Origin: Sinohyriopsis cumingii
Lineage: Eukaryota > Mollusca > Bivalvia > Unionida > Unionidae
Assembly (NCBI GenBank): GCA_028554795.2
Contig: CM068839.1
Coordinates: forward strand, 91,422,182-91,486,181
Direction: 5' to 3'
Length of the DNA stretch: 64,000 nucleotides
The notes beneath the pieces are model-generated. The model searched no databases. It was not told where the DNA came from and worked only from the letters and a program-made list of their open reading frames with translations. The translations under genes and the position numbers were made by a program. Shown piece by piece: positions 1 through 11,089 of the stretch (positions within the stretch are counted from its first letter, which is position 1; the number at the start of each line of letters is the position of its first letter).

Positions 1-1500
1 ATCTAAACTTTGCGAGGTGTCATACTAGGGTTGTCTTCAAATAAGCCGTCTTTCTACTCCCCCTCCATTCGAGATAAAGGTCAAGATACTTGCTATATCT
101 GTCAGAAGAAAAGGCATTGATCTTCAGATTGTCCACAACGTCAAAGCAAGACAGGCATTAAAAGAGAAAAGGTAAAGATACCTGTTAGCACTGTCAAGAG
201 AAAAGACATTGGTCTTCAGACTGCCCTAAGAAAAAAGAGAACCGACCAAACAAACAACAGGAGCAGGATGAGATGGCTTCCGAGCAGGAAGAAAAGGTAC
301 CCTCCCAAAAGGAAGAAGACGCCTAACCCGTGAAGAAAGAGAAGAAAAAAAGAAGACGAGAAGAAAATGAGGGAGACGAGGAGGAGAAGGAAAAACTTGT
401 GATAGGGAAGACAGTAAATTAAGGAGAGAGTGAAAAGAATGGAAGCTAATGAACTTTTTAAAGTGATGTGTTGTGAAATTTGATGTTAATTTGTACCAGA
501 GGATATGCCAGAAAGAAAAACGTGTCTTTTGACTTTGATTTTTATAATCATAAGAACTTACACTCACGCACTCACATATGTACGTCATGGGAAAAAGAGA
601 CATTGAACAATCTCTTTTCGAGAGAGGTGGGTGGCCCTGAAAAGGAGCGTTTGGTGTTTGATTTATAAAAAAAACCTCAGAAACTGGAAGTAATGCGCTG
701 CCTTATCCGTTTGCCACAACCAAGGAGTACTTCTGGACCTGCTACTGTCGATGATTTGGTAGAAATCATTAGTGTTGGTATCTGAGGCGTGGTGAGATGT
801 TAACGGAATTAGAGTGTTTGGCTCGGGAAGGTCTTTTTCTCTTGGGTAGTAATGAAGAAGTCTGATATATTTCTCTCAGACTCCTTAACTCTGCCAAAAT
901 GTCTAAGAGTACCGTCACCGTTTTACTTTCACTGTCTTTCTTCTCTCCTAGGCCTTGTCTCTTCTCTGCTTCTTTTTCATGTCTTTTTCTTCATGCTTCT
1001 CCTTCTTCTTCTTCTCTCTGTTGTTGTTGTTGAATGAGAAAGGCTTGTCTTGTTTCTTTCTACTGTTGCAAAATTTTCTCCAATTTTTCATTCTGCCTCT
1101 GTTCAAACTCCACGACGTACGGTAAGGAAGGAAAAAGCGGCGAAGGTACTAGTACCGGAACAAATTCTTGTGAAGAGAGAAAATCCGCTAAATTCCAATT
1201 AAATTCCTTCTCTTCTGGAAGTAGAACTTTGTTTGCTTTGGTAGCCTTTGTTATGCTATCTCTCCTCGTCTCCACAAGCGGTGCACCCCAATTCATCGTC
1301 TTCGTAGTTTCGGTCATGTTCTAACAATGTCACATCGATTCACTACGCACAGACGTTAATGCACATATATAGATAATGTGACGTAACAGACAGCTCTTCA
1401 CTGTGACTGAACTTTGTGACACGTGTTAGGATTGGTGAAAGAACTCAGTCCGTTTTCGATTCGCTCTTCCACTACAAATAACCGATGTTCACCTCATTCC
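1..1500. other. Intergenic, no gene recognised
   Basis: I see no convincing coding, RNA or transposon signature here. Positions 225-440 are strongly purine-rich (GA-dominated low complexity), and this produces long but meaningless open frames on both strands. The short frames at 850-1320 are Leu/Val/Phe-rich on one strand and lack family motifs. Confidence 0.5.
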
Positions 1501-1634
1501 ATTCACCTGTTCTCGTCACAAGATGTGGAGTAACATAGAATCTTCTACCCTCCTATCGTCGATGCCGTTCAACCCGAAATATTCCATGTATTTCAGATTA
1601 TCATGGGCTATTACCGAGATCACCTATACATCTC

Positions 1635-1711
1635 TTTGGAAACAAAGGATCTATGTGGAGAGGCAAGACTCTCTGAAGCGAGTCTTAATCTACGGTCCAG
1701 ATGTCAGACGA
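1635..1711. repeat. Direct repeat copy 1 flanking a SINE
   Basis: About 75 bp starting TTTGGAAAC and ending at CAGACGA. It is repeated with scattered substitutions at 2028-2100, exactly on the other side of the SINE at 1711-2027. It is too long for a normal target-site duplication. Confidence 0.7.
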
Positions 1712-2027
1712 GTGTGTGTGTTATCATGATTTTTAACGTAGCTTTAAAAATATTTCAGTCATATCGCTACGATGCCTGCATTGTGATAGTTTATTGCGAT
1801 GTCTAGCACTGGGGCATCATGCCACAGACATGTAGCATCATGTCCCACCAAGTCACATTATCCTGACACCAGGCCGGCTAGTCCTAACAATAACCTCTTA
1901 ATGCTGAGCACCAAGCGAGGCAGCTGTAAGCATTCTTTTTATAAGTCTTTGGTATGACTCGGCCGGGGATGGAACCCACGACCTCCCGCATCCGAGGCGA
2001 CGCTCTAACCATTAGTCCATCGGAGCG
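1711..2027 (-). mobile_element. tRNA-derived SINE, copy A (minus strand)
   Basis: The reverse strand has a tRNA-like head at about 1951-2027 with recognisable box A (TGGACTAATGG-like) and box B (GTGGGTTCCATCC-like) pol III promoters. A roughly 230-bp body follows and ends in a (GT)n-type tail at 1711. The same body and head recur at 10505-10817, and the body alone recurs at 2641-2843, which establishes a dispersed family. Confidence 0.8.
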
Positions 2028-2100
2028 TTTGGAAACGAAGGATCTGTGTCGAGTGGCAAGGATGTCTGAAGCTAGTCGTCGGTCCAGTTGTCAGACGAAG
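2028..2100. repeat. Direct repeat copy 2 flanking a SINE
   Basis: Second copy of the ~75-bp sequence at 1635-1711, starting TTTGGAAACGAAGG. The two copies sit immediately on either side of SINE copy A. Confidence 0.7.
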
Positions 2101-2640
2101 TTTGAGGAAGAAAAGAAGATCCGTGCGATGTTCTCTATGTTAACTGAATGATGTTAACAACAAACACAAAGGCCATTTCAGGGCCACTCATCTGCTCGGA
2201 GTGATGCATATTTTCTCTTGCATAATTTTTTTTAGTCGGTTATATACCAGTTTGTTTGTTATATTATGTCGATAAATCTATATATATCTTTGTCTATGTC
2301 TCTATTGTGTTTGTCCCTAGAGTAGCACGTATTCAGGTCAGCCTCTTGGAACACTGTTCCTTCCGATTGAGGTCAGCCCATTGCAACACTGTTACCATTG
2401 GTTCCCAGTGTCCAGTACAGTGAATCTCCCCTCTCTAAGTCCCCTTGTCGCTAGACAGGCCAAATACATTGATGCTACACATTTCCTTGTTAACTTTCCT
2501 TTGTCGCTACACAGGCCCGACCATGTTAAATTCCCCCCTTATCGCCAGAGTGCCGCGTCACCTTTTAACATGGAAGTGCCATTTATCTAGGGTGCCCACA
2601 TTCACTACTTACACAGTGTGATTCTAATTGCAAATAGTAC
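2101..2640. other. Intergenic, no gene recognised
   Basis: No gene is supported. Near 2172-2190 there is a GGCC-loop-GGGCC sequence followed by CACTCAT that resembles a degenerate histone mRNA 3' stem-loop, but no histone frame precedes it. Positions 2380-2540 contain loosely repeated phrases around CGCTAGACAGGCC / CGCTACACAGGCC. Confidence 0.4.
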
Positions 2641-2843
2641 TAACATCTGCCTCGCTTGGCGCTCAGAATTAAGAGGTTAGTGTTAGGACTGGTCGGCCTG
2701 GTGTCAGGATAATGTGACTGGGTGGGACATCATGCTACATGTCTGCGGCATGATACCCCAGTGCTAGACATCATTATAAACTGCCACACTGCAAACATCG
2801 TAGCGATATGACTGAGAGATTATTAAAGCTACGTTAAAAATCC
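2641..2843 (+). mobile_element. 5'-truncated SINE, copy B (plus strand)
   Basis: This is the body of the same SINE family as copies A and C, in the opposite orientation and without the tRNA-like head. It shares the phrases around GGTGTCAGGATAATGTGACT and CATCGTAGCGATATGACTGA with their reverse complements, and runs directly into a CA microsatellite. 5' truncation is usual for LINE-mobilised SINEs. Confidence 0.8.
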
Positions 2844-2846
2844 AAA

Positions 2847-2858
2847 TCACACATACAC

Positions 2859-2906
<48 letters not shown>

Positions 2907-2912
2907 ACACGC
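2847..2912. repeat. (CA)n microsatellite
   Basis: Nearly uninterrupted CA dinucleotides with a few CATA units, abutting the 3' end of SINE copy B. Copy A ends in the equivalent (GT)n, so this probably grew from the SINE tail. Confidence 0.95.
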
Positions 2913-2919
2913 AAATGTG

Positions 2920-3440
2920 GCTAGGACATAATTCGCAGTAGGGAATAATCTAAATTAGATAACTCCTTTGGCGTTTCTGAAAAGTTGTGTCTCCGGCTTG
3001 ACATTTTCCACCTTTTACTCGTCCTGACACGACTTGTTACTGCAGTATGAAACACACAAAGGAAAATCCAAGACCCGTGCGAAAATACACGGTCAACTGG
3101 GTGTCGTCAGGCGGCAAGCCATTCTTCGCACAACAAGTTCTTTTTCCAAATGAGCATTGTGTGCGCGCCGAGAAAGAGTAGCTCACTGAGTGGTGGCTTG
3201 GTTGCAAACCATTTGAAAGAGAAATATAATTCGTGCGCAGGGAGCACACTTTTTAATTAAGCAGCATCCAGTGCATGCATAAATGTGTACCGAAGAGTGG
3301 CTGTCTTTCCATTTGGTACGAAAAGTTAAGAAGCCCACGGTGTGGGCCCTAACACTTCCTACATGACCGTATTGTCGAGAACGACGTTAATCCAAAGTCG
3401 GTCGGTCATCTATTCATTAATTCATTCTGGAACCAGTCAT
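2920..3440. repeat. Dispersed repeat 'R', left copy
   Basis: Degenerate similarity in the same orientation to 10010-10440. Shared landmarks are a TTTGGCGTTTC/ATGGCGTTTC block, GTGCATGCATAAA, AAGCCYRCGGTG and GACGTTAATC, in the same order. The two copies bracket the Gypsy element. I do not recognise the family. Confidence 0.55.
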
Positions 3441-3767
3441 AAAGATCGGAGCGCCTCCTGCGGTACGAAGACGTGAAGTGGTTACCTGTTATTTCCTTTA
3501 AAGGGCTAACTATTTAAATTGCCTCTAATACCTAAAGGTGTTCAGTTTTGGCTTGACGACCCCGTTCTATAATAATTGAATTGATACCCATATATGATCC
3601 ATTTTCCCACCGTTCAAAAAAGTACCTTTATCCCTTCGTACCGAGACAGGAAAAATGGAAAGGTTACTTAAAGCTATCAATACTTAAGATATTTGGGAAC
3701 AATGTTGTCGACTTCGTACGTTAAATTCTAAAGAAAAACATTGCATAGGAAACATTTTACGAGTCTA

Positions 3768-4662
3768 TGCTATTAAAATAAGTAACAGAAAAGAGTGAAA
3801 GACAAAACGCTTCATAAAATTTAACAAATAATCTTTTTCATTTGAATACAAATTGAAAATGAGAAAAAATAACTTACGCTATTACCATTTAAAGCCCAAA
3901 ATAATTCAAGAATTACAGACAAAAGTCCTAATAACATAAATAAAACTCAGTACAAGACAAGGAAGATATCAAAAACTGAAAGGCGATGACGTTTCTGTTA
4001 TAGCGTATGGAGTGCTGATATGTCAACAGTCTTTTGTTGAATGACAATAATATAATTCAAGGCTTGAATATATTATAAATTCCAGTGAATGTCTTTATCC
4101 AAGAAGTTTTATCAGAGCACTTTTGTATTTCCAGAGAAAAAAATCAATTGAATTCAACAATTTGAAGAAAATAAAATTTAACCCAAACTGGTCACAACAT
4201 AATATAACTTGTATGTGCTAGACATTCAAGCACAAATGATCAGGTCCTCACAATTATAGTTCTCTACTTGACCTCAGGTCACAATTAACATTTTGTACAA
4301 AACAACATTATCTAATGGAAAATAACCTTCTAAAATGATCTAATGTGCCTTGTTTAATTACAACATAATAACCTGTAAAATTCACTTAGGAAACCAAAAC
4401 CCGACCTAAATAAACATATTTACTCCTTCTCATCTACCTTAATAATAATCCTGATATTAAGCTCATACAAATAGAGGATAATTTAGCTATGTATTAATTG
4501 TTGACATAAAATGAAATAAAAGAAAGTATAAACGTCCAGCAGGTCAAGCAGAAATGAACTCAGTTTTGGACAAGGTCAAGTTTGTTGCATTACAATAGCA
4601 TGTAATGAAATTAAGATTTTTTTTTAAAAACTAACAATCAATTAAAATAAATATACATAACA
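3768..4662 (-). repeat. 3' LTR of Gmr1-like Gypsy element
   Basis: About 0.9 kb with clear but diverged similarity to 9038-9957 in the same orientation. Shared phrases include AGTCCTAATAA, GGCGATGACGT, GGAGTGCTGA, TTATCCAAGAAGTTTTAT and CTCTACTTGACCTCAGG. Read on the minus strand, both copies begin TGTTATGTATG. Pair divergence is substantial, so the insertion is old. Confidence 0.8.
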
Positions 4663-4822
4663 CTTACACTCAGAAAGAAAAATAAATATTTACCCAATAA
4701 AGCTCTCTTTTTACTAAAAGTCAAATAAAAATGTGGTAAAATAGCATAAGATTAAATCTTGTGAATGACACAAAGTATACATGAAACAATATATTTCTAT
4801 ACACGTGAAAGTGCATCTGATG

Positions 4823-6256
4823 TTAAAATGTCTTTTCCCTTTTCATCTTGCCGATGAAAGTAAGATGGTTGTGATCACTAAACATAATGATCGGAGAAGG
4901 AGCTGAACTAATGTAAACTTCAAAGTGTTGTAATGCTAATATCAAAGCAAAATATTCATTCTCGATTGCGGAATAATTACTCTGACGCCTATTTAATTTC
5001 TTAGAAAAATAGTACACTGGATGATCAACACCACTTTTATTTTCTTGAATCAATACTGCTCCAACCCCAATATTACTTGCATCAACAGACAGTTTTAATG
5101 TTTGACGGAAATTTGGAGCTGTAAGCACTGGTGCACTCTTAAATATAACCTTTAACTTGTCAAAAGCCTCCTGATTTTGTTCAGACAAATGAAACTTGGT
5201 TTTCCTGCTCAATAAATTTGTCAGCGGTTCAACAATTAGATAAAAATTGGAACAAAATTTCCGATAGTATCAAGCCGTACCCAAAATCGCATCAGTTGCT
5301 CTTTACTGATAGGCACAGGGAATTCATAGATAGCCTTGATCATAGCATTTATAAATTTAACTTGTTCATGTCCCACTATATGTCCTAGAAATGTTACACA
5401 AGCACGGCAAAACTCACTTTTCGATAAATCACTTGTCAAATTTGCATCAGTAAGTCTGTCAAAGAATGAAAGAATTTCCGAATTTATACGAAATGATCTT
5501 TTCAAGTGTCATTGTAGATGATGACATAATCGATGTAAGCATCACAATTGTCTAGACCAGATGTAATCATGTTCATTAAACGTTGAAAAGTATTAGGCGA
5601 ACCTTCCATCCCAAACGGGATCACTTTATATTGATAAGGTCCATCTGGAGTCACGAATGCCGAAATTTCCTTTGCCCTTTCTGTCAACGGAATTTGTCAA
5701 AATCCTGTCAGAAGGTCAAATGTGGTTATATACTTTGCATTTCCAATTTTATCAATATAGTCATCGATTCTTGGTAATTTAAATGAACCTGTTTAGTCAC
5801 CCTGTTCACCTTTCTGTACTCAATGCACATGCGGAAAGTATTATCTGGTTTAGGAACAAGTATGGATAGTGAACTTACGTCACCTTTACGCAAATAATGA
5901 ATTTCTTTTTCCAAGCATTCCTGTTTGAGACAGTTCATCCTGTACAGATGTTGTTTCGCAGGTGTGGAATTTACAGTTTCAACGTCATGGTAGATTTCAT
6001 TTGTTCTAGTAGAAACATCTGGAGAAAAGTGCTCATATTTAAGTAATAACTGTTTTAGTTCATTCTTTTTTTGTTGTTGCAAATGTGAAAGTTTCTGGGC
6101 CAGATTATTCAGAATTTCTGATTTCCGAAGATTGGTTACTCCAAAGTCAATTGAGTCCGATTGCACTCCATCGCTTAAATCCTCAGTGTGTGGGAGAGGT
6201 ACAACTAAATTAATTGCATGATTAACCTGGCTATCTCTATCAACATAATTGGACAC
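4823..6256 (-). pseudogene. Gypsy reverse transcriptase-RNase H relic
   Basis: Four consecutive minus-strand frames form one decayed RT-RNase H. At 6256-5726 lies the RT fingers region (LVPKPDNTFRMCIEYRKVN). At 5687-5502 is the palm, with IPFGMEGSPNTFQRLMN and then YIDYVIIYND where YxDD is expected, so a catalytic aspartate is lost. At 5505-5236 is the thumb/connection, and at 5212-4823 RNase H (LSVDASNIGVGAVL, YSAIENEYFALI). Frameshifts and stops separate the pieces. The RNase H and RT motifs are Ty3/Gypsy type. A second copy of the same family, even more decayed, lies at 54850-56270. Confidence 0.9.
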
Positions 6257-7015
6257 CTTTGATTTATTTGCATCACAGGAGTACTATTATTGTAATTTAA
6301 CTACTTCACTTTCTTCTTAACTTTGTAAGAGCCATACTACCTAATCGGTAGAAAATTTTGACGAATGAGCAAGTGAGACAGAACTCTATCACCAGACTGA
6401 AAAATTCTCTCCATTGTAGCTATATCGTACCTTAATTTCAATTTTTACTTGAATTGCTGAATGCCAAATTCAAGCCTAACTTGCTGGAAAATTCCGGTCA
6501 CAACATTTGACCCTTGATCAGATTGGACAGTTTTGGGAAGGCCAAATTGAGTAAAAAAAAATTAACAAAGCTTTTACTAATGTTTTAGTTCTAATATTCG
6601 TCAAACGAATTGCCTCTGGGAATCTTGTTGATGTACACATTATGGTCAACACATTTTAGTTACCTGACTTGGTCTTAGGTAAGGGATCGACACCTTCTAC
6701 TATTTTTCTGCTAAATGGTTCGTCAAATGCAGGAATAGGTTGCAGATGAGCCTTATGTATCATCTGAATGGGATTTTCTACCATTTGACAATTGTGACAA
6801 GATCTGCAGTATTTAGAAACATCATCTTTACTTTTTAGCCAGTAGCAGTGATTCAAGAGCTTTTGATAAGTCTTATTGATCCTTAAATGACCATCCAAAG
6901 GAGTGTCATTAGCCAGACTAAGAATTTCCTGTCTGTACAATTTTGGAACTTCAATTTGATAGTTCACTGAGCACTCGTCACCAGCAGGTACCTTAGGTGG
7001 TCTCCGTTTTCTCAT
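6257..7015 (-). pseudogene. Gypsy integrase relic upstream of RT
   Basis: The minus-strand frame at 7015-6656 has an integrase H2C2 zinc finger (GHLRINKTYQKLL...CRSCHNCQM) and the start of the catalytic core (DPLPKTKSGN). Core-like residues continue to about 6480. The frame then jumps, with most of the catalytic core missing, to a C-terminal-domain-like stretch around 6450-6300 (FQSGDRVL-like). Multiple stops interrupt it. Because the element reads right to left, integrase precedes RT. This is the reverse of ordinary Ty3/Gypsy order and is the hallmark of Gmr1-type elements. Confidence 0.75.
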
Positions 7016-7605
7016 AAGAATCCCATTTTTAACGAAATACGAAACAGGTATTTATGTGGCTTCAGTTTCACTAGTGGCCCTTTGAAACAAACAAGAGATC
7101 TCAGGATCTTGTTCCTGTTCGACGACAAGTGATTGTCGTTTGTCCCCCTGATTAGAATTAATTGAATGAGTAGTTAGAAGAGGACCACTCTGATCAATAC
7201 CCTTTTATTGATCCAAACGAGGAGTTAAAGTGACCTCATCAACAGCCAATAAATGCGCTAGCAAAGGGAATACCTATATGATCAACATCATTCTCAAGAG
7301 CTTTCTTTGCCATAGCTCTATTAACTTCACAAGCTGGGCATAAATCAGAGAATTCTTTTTCAATAGAACCAACTTTCTCATCCAAAGAAAACTTGTAAGT
7401 TGCAAGTGGATTAACCACAACGTTATCTCAAGCTAGGTCATTGAATAGTGATAAATGAGTGCCCTCAATGGATAAAAACGACACTATTCCGACTGTCAGA
7501 GGTCCTGAGACTCTGTCTGATGACAACTTTACATAAGGGTGATTAACATTAACAAAAACACACACTTTTCCCTGAATAGGAACACTTTCATTAGAAGAAG
7601 ACTTC

Positions 7606-9018
7606 TCAGAAAAAAGGCAAAGTACCTAATAATAAAAGACTTTGAAAAGCTCCTGTGTCCCTTAAAAGTTCAATAGGGATAGAATTGGTCAAATCACCTA
7701 TGAGTGATACAGAACCCTTCGAAATGAATGGTTCATAATTCTCAATAATAAACTCATACTGGGGTTTATTTGACCCAACTAATGTATTGCTCTCAATACA
7801 TGACCATGACCTTGAACTCTTAGAAATAAGAACATTTGGAATAGATCTGTCTTGATTCTGTTGCTTATTTTTCAATTTGTTGTAATCAGAGATAACGTGT
7901 CCTTTCTTCTTACAATAGGTACACGTATGAAAAGATAAGGACTTCTGGTCAATCTTATCTGAAACTTCATTTCTAAACGTTGCGCCGGATTGAGATTTGG
8001 GAGGGTTCGTATTACTCTCAAATATTTGTTTACCAGATGACTGCCGAGTGAAAGACCTAATTGGTTGCAAAAGCATCTTTATGAGATACGGAATATTCGT
8101 CAGCAGTACGAGCAGCATTTTCTAAAGTTTCGACCTTATGCTCATCAAGATAAGTCTTAACGTCACTATTGACGCAATTCTTGAACTCTTCAAGTGATAC
8201 GATTGTCTGAGATTTTCGTAATCTTTAATAACCTTATTTGAAGAGAACCATCTATCAAACTGTCGTGCATTTTCCCCATGCAATTTTGATATAGGTGGGC
8301 TTAGCTGAATTTTTAGAATTCCTTAAACATTGTAGATAAGCCTCGGGTACCAACTGATAACACTTCTAGATGTGTTCCTTAACCGCATCATAATCAGAAC
8401 TCTGATGTAGTGACAGTGAAATTTAAATATCACGATTCTTGCCAGTAATTATACATTGTAATAATAGAGTCCTGTGCTCTCATAGTCATTTCAAAGTTTC
8501 AACAATTTTCTCAAATTAACAAAATATTGATCTACTTCTTCCTGAAAAGGATGTACTAACTTGATATTCCTGAAAACATAAAATGTGGGGGAGTGTTTTA
8601 CACTTTCTAGCTCTACTTCTTTTAATCAAATTTGAAATTCACTTTTCTTCCTTTTCTCATTGCATTTGCGTTAGCCTATCTCCATTTACTTTACCAAGCT
8701 GCATTTATCTTACTTCCATCTCTCTTTCCATTTCTATCATTTCAATCTGAAACTGAAACTGTTTTATCTCTAATTCCAACTTTTTTTAAGCTGTAGTTAC
8801 AGTTTCAAAATTTTTAACCACTCCTGGGTAGGATTCAACACAAACGGCTCTACTTTAGAATATATTGTAAAAAGCTTGTTGATTTTACTAAAGATTTCTA
8901 AGGTGTGAAATAATACTTGAGATTTTAAAAATTCCGAAACGAGGGGAATTTTAAGTTCAGAAAGTTCAAGTTTTCTAAATATTTTAGCAAAATTCATATC
9001 ACGTGTACGAGAGCTCAA
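7606..9018 (-). pseudogene. Gypsy gag and protease relic
   Basis: 9018-8797 begins with a Met and is gag-like (MNFAKIFRKLELSELKIP). 8118-7606 contains a zinc-knuckle remnant CTYCKKKGHVISDYNKLK, in which the last cysteine of CCHC is gone. An aspartic-protease-like LLRDTGAFQSLLL follows near 7660. The stretch between 8120 and 8790 is decayed gag with many stops. Order and strand agree with the LTR pair, giving LTR-gag-PR-INT-RT-RH-LTR from 9957 down to 3768. Confidence 0.7.
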
Positions 9019-9037
9019 TTTTCGGTTAATAGTCTAT

Positions 9038-9957
9038 CTTCTTAAAATAAGAAACAGGAAAGAGAGAAAGACAACAAGCTTTGTAAAATTTAACAAATAA
9101 TTTATTTACCTAGAACACAAACTGAAAATGGGGAAAAAAAGAAATTACGGTATTGCGAATTAAATTCCCTATTAATTATATAATTACAGACACAAGTCCT
9201 AATAATATAAAGTCCGGAATAAAACTCAGTACAAGTCCTGAAGAGATCCAAAACTAAAGGCGATGACGTGTGTGTTATAGCGAATGGAGTGCTGATGTGT
9301 CAACATTCTTCTGTTAAATCACAGTAATATAATTTCAGATTTGAACATATTATAAATTCCATTGAATGTCTTTATCCAAGAAGTTTTATCTAATCGCTTT
9401 TATTTTTTCAGAGAAAATAATCACTTGAATTCAATAATTTGAAGAAAATAAAATTTAGTCCATACTGGTCAAAGTATAATGCAATTTGAAAGTGCTATAT
9501 GTTACGGCACGAATGATCAAGTCCTCAGAATTACAAGATTATATAATTCTCTACTTGACCTCAGGCCACAACTAGCATTTTATTAAAAGAAGAAACCTAA
9601 TGGAAAATAACCTTCTAGAATGATCTAATGATCTTTGTTTACTTACAACATAATAACCTGTAAAATTCACTTAGAAAACTCCAAAAACCCAACCGAAATA
9701 AACATATTTACTCCTTCTTGTCTACCTTAATAATAATCCTGATATAAATCTCATACATATAGAGAATAATTTAGCTATGCATTAGTTGTTGACATAAAAT
9801 TAAATAATTTTTTTTAAAGTCAAGTAGTTCAAGCAGAAATGAATTCAGTTTTTGACTAGGTCAAATACCTCATACAATGTTACATTATAATCGCATGTAA
9901 TGAAATAAAAAATATTAAAACTAACAAACAAACAACTAACTCAAACATACATAACAA
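9038..9957 (-). repeat. 5' LTR of Gmr1-like Gypsy element
   Basis: Partner of the LTR at 3768-4662, with the same order of conserved phrases. On the minus strand it starts TGTTATGTATGTTTGAG. The inner edge falls a few bases before the gag-like Met at 9018. Confidence 0.8.
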
Positions 9958-10009
9958 AATTCATAACTCAATAGCGTTATCTTAATCACAATATATGACT
10001 TAAACACAA

Positions 10010-10440
10010 ATGGCAATAAGGAATAGTCCGAATTAAATATGGCGTTTCAGTAATCCCCGTGACCTGCCGGAAGATCTGCTGGCCTTTCCCTTCTGTGCCT
10101 CTCCATGGAAGCGTAACGAGGGATCAGATGAACGTCGTGTGGGGCTTCTTGTCCCATTGACGCATATCACTTGTAACATACATGCAAATTAAAGCCCAAG
10201 ACAGTACTTGCTTATTTCTCACACGATACGACTAATCAAGAATCCTGCGGTGCATGCATAAACGTGCCCGACAGCGTAACCATTTTTCCCTCCCGTACGA
10301 TTAATAAGGAAGCCTGCGGTGCTGGTATTACCTCGTTGCGCAAGACCGTTTGGACATAAGCGACGTTAATCTATGATCAGTCAACGAGCCATGTACCTGA
10401 CTGTGGAACTGAAGGGCAATCATTCAGAATATCCCGGAAT
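10010..10440. repeat. Dispersed repeat 'R', right copy
   Basis: Related in sequence and orientation to 2920-3440. It lies just outside the right LTR and is followed by SINE copy C. The combination SINE-R-LTR...LTR-R-SINE is striking, but the R copies are in direct orientation while the SINEs are inverted. Confidence 0.55.
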
Positions 10441-10504
10441 TAAAAAATAAATAACGAAACAAATAAACCAGACATAATATCCATTCAGGAGACGTGTGAT
10501 GTGT

Positions 10505-10817
10505 TGTGATGTGATTTGGATTTTTAACGTAGCTTTAACAATTTTTCAGTCATATCGCTACGATGTCTGCAATGTTCATATTGATGTCTAGCACTGGGGC
10601 ATCATGCCGCAGACATGTAGCATGATGTCCAGCCCAGTCACATTATCCTTACACCAGGCAGACCAATCATAACACTAACCTCTTAATACTGAGCGCCAAG
10701 CGAGGATAGCTGTTAGTACCATTTTTGCAAGTCTTTGGTATGACTCGGCCGGGGAACGAACCCACGACCTGCCGCATCCGAGGCGGACGATCTAACCTCT
10801 AGGCCACCGGAGCGGTT
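10505..10817 (-). mobile_element. tRNA-derived SINE, copy C (minus strand)
   Basis: Best-preserved member of the family. The reverse strand at 10817-10738 reads as a tRNA-like head with box A TGGCCTAGAGG and box B GGTTCGTTCCC and an acceptor-like closing segment GACTCATACC nearby. The conserved body follows to about 10505. Confidence 0.85.
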
Positions 10818-11089
10818 CATTCAGGAGACATTTTTAAACAAACTACTCTAAATATAATCAGATTTTCATCGTGTTTTCCTAAACATAGATTACAATGAAA
10901 CGGAGGGTAGGGACTGGCAACCTTTTTCAAGTATGAGGACCACGAAGCACACACGAAAGACATATATAATATCCGAATTCCGACCAATAAAGTAAACAGT
11001 AGGTATAAAGAAAACCTGACATAGTAAACATATACGACCCAGCTGCGAGCCGATTCTCACAACAAGAAACCTATCATAATAATGTGGGT

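Noticed and set aside
226-603. 125-aa minus-strand ORF rich in Ser/Phe/Leu
   Set aside because: Arises from purine-rich low complexity on the other strand.
2170-2195. Possible histone 3' stem-loop
   Set aside because: The stem is imperfect and one base short, and no histone coding frame lies upstream.
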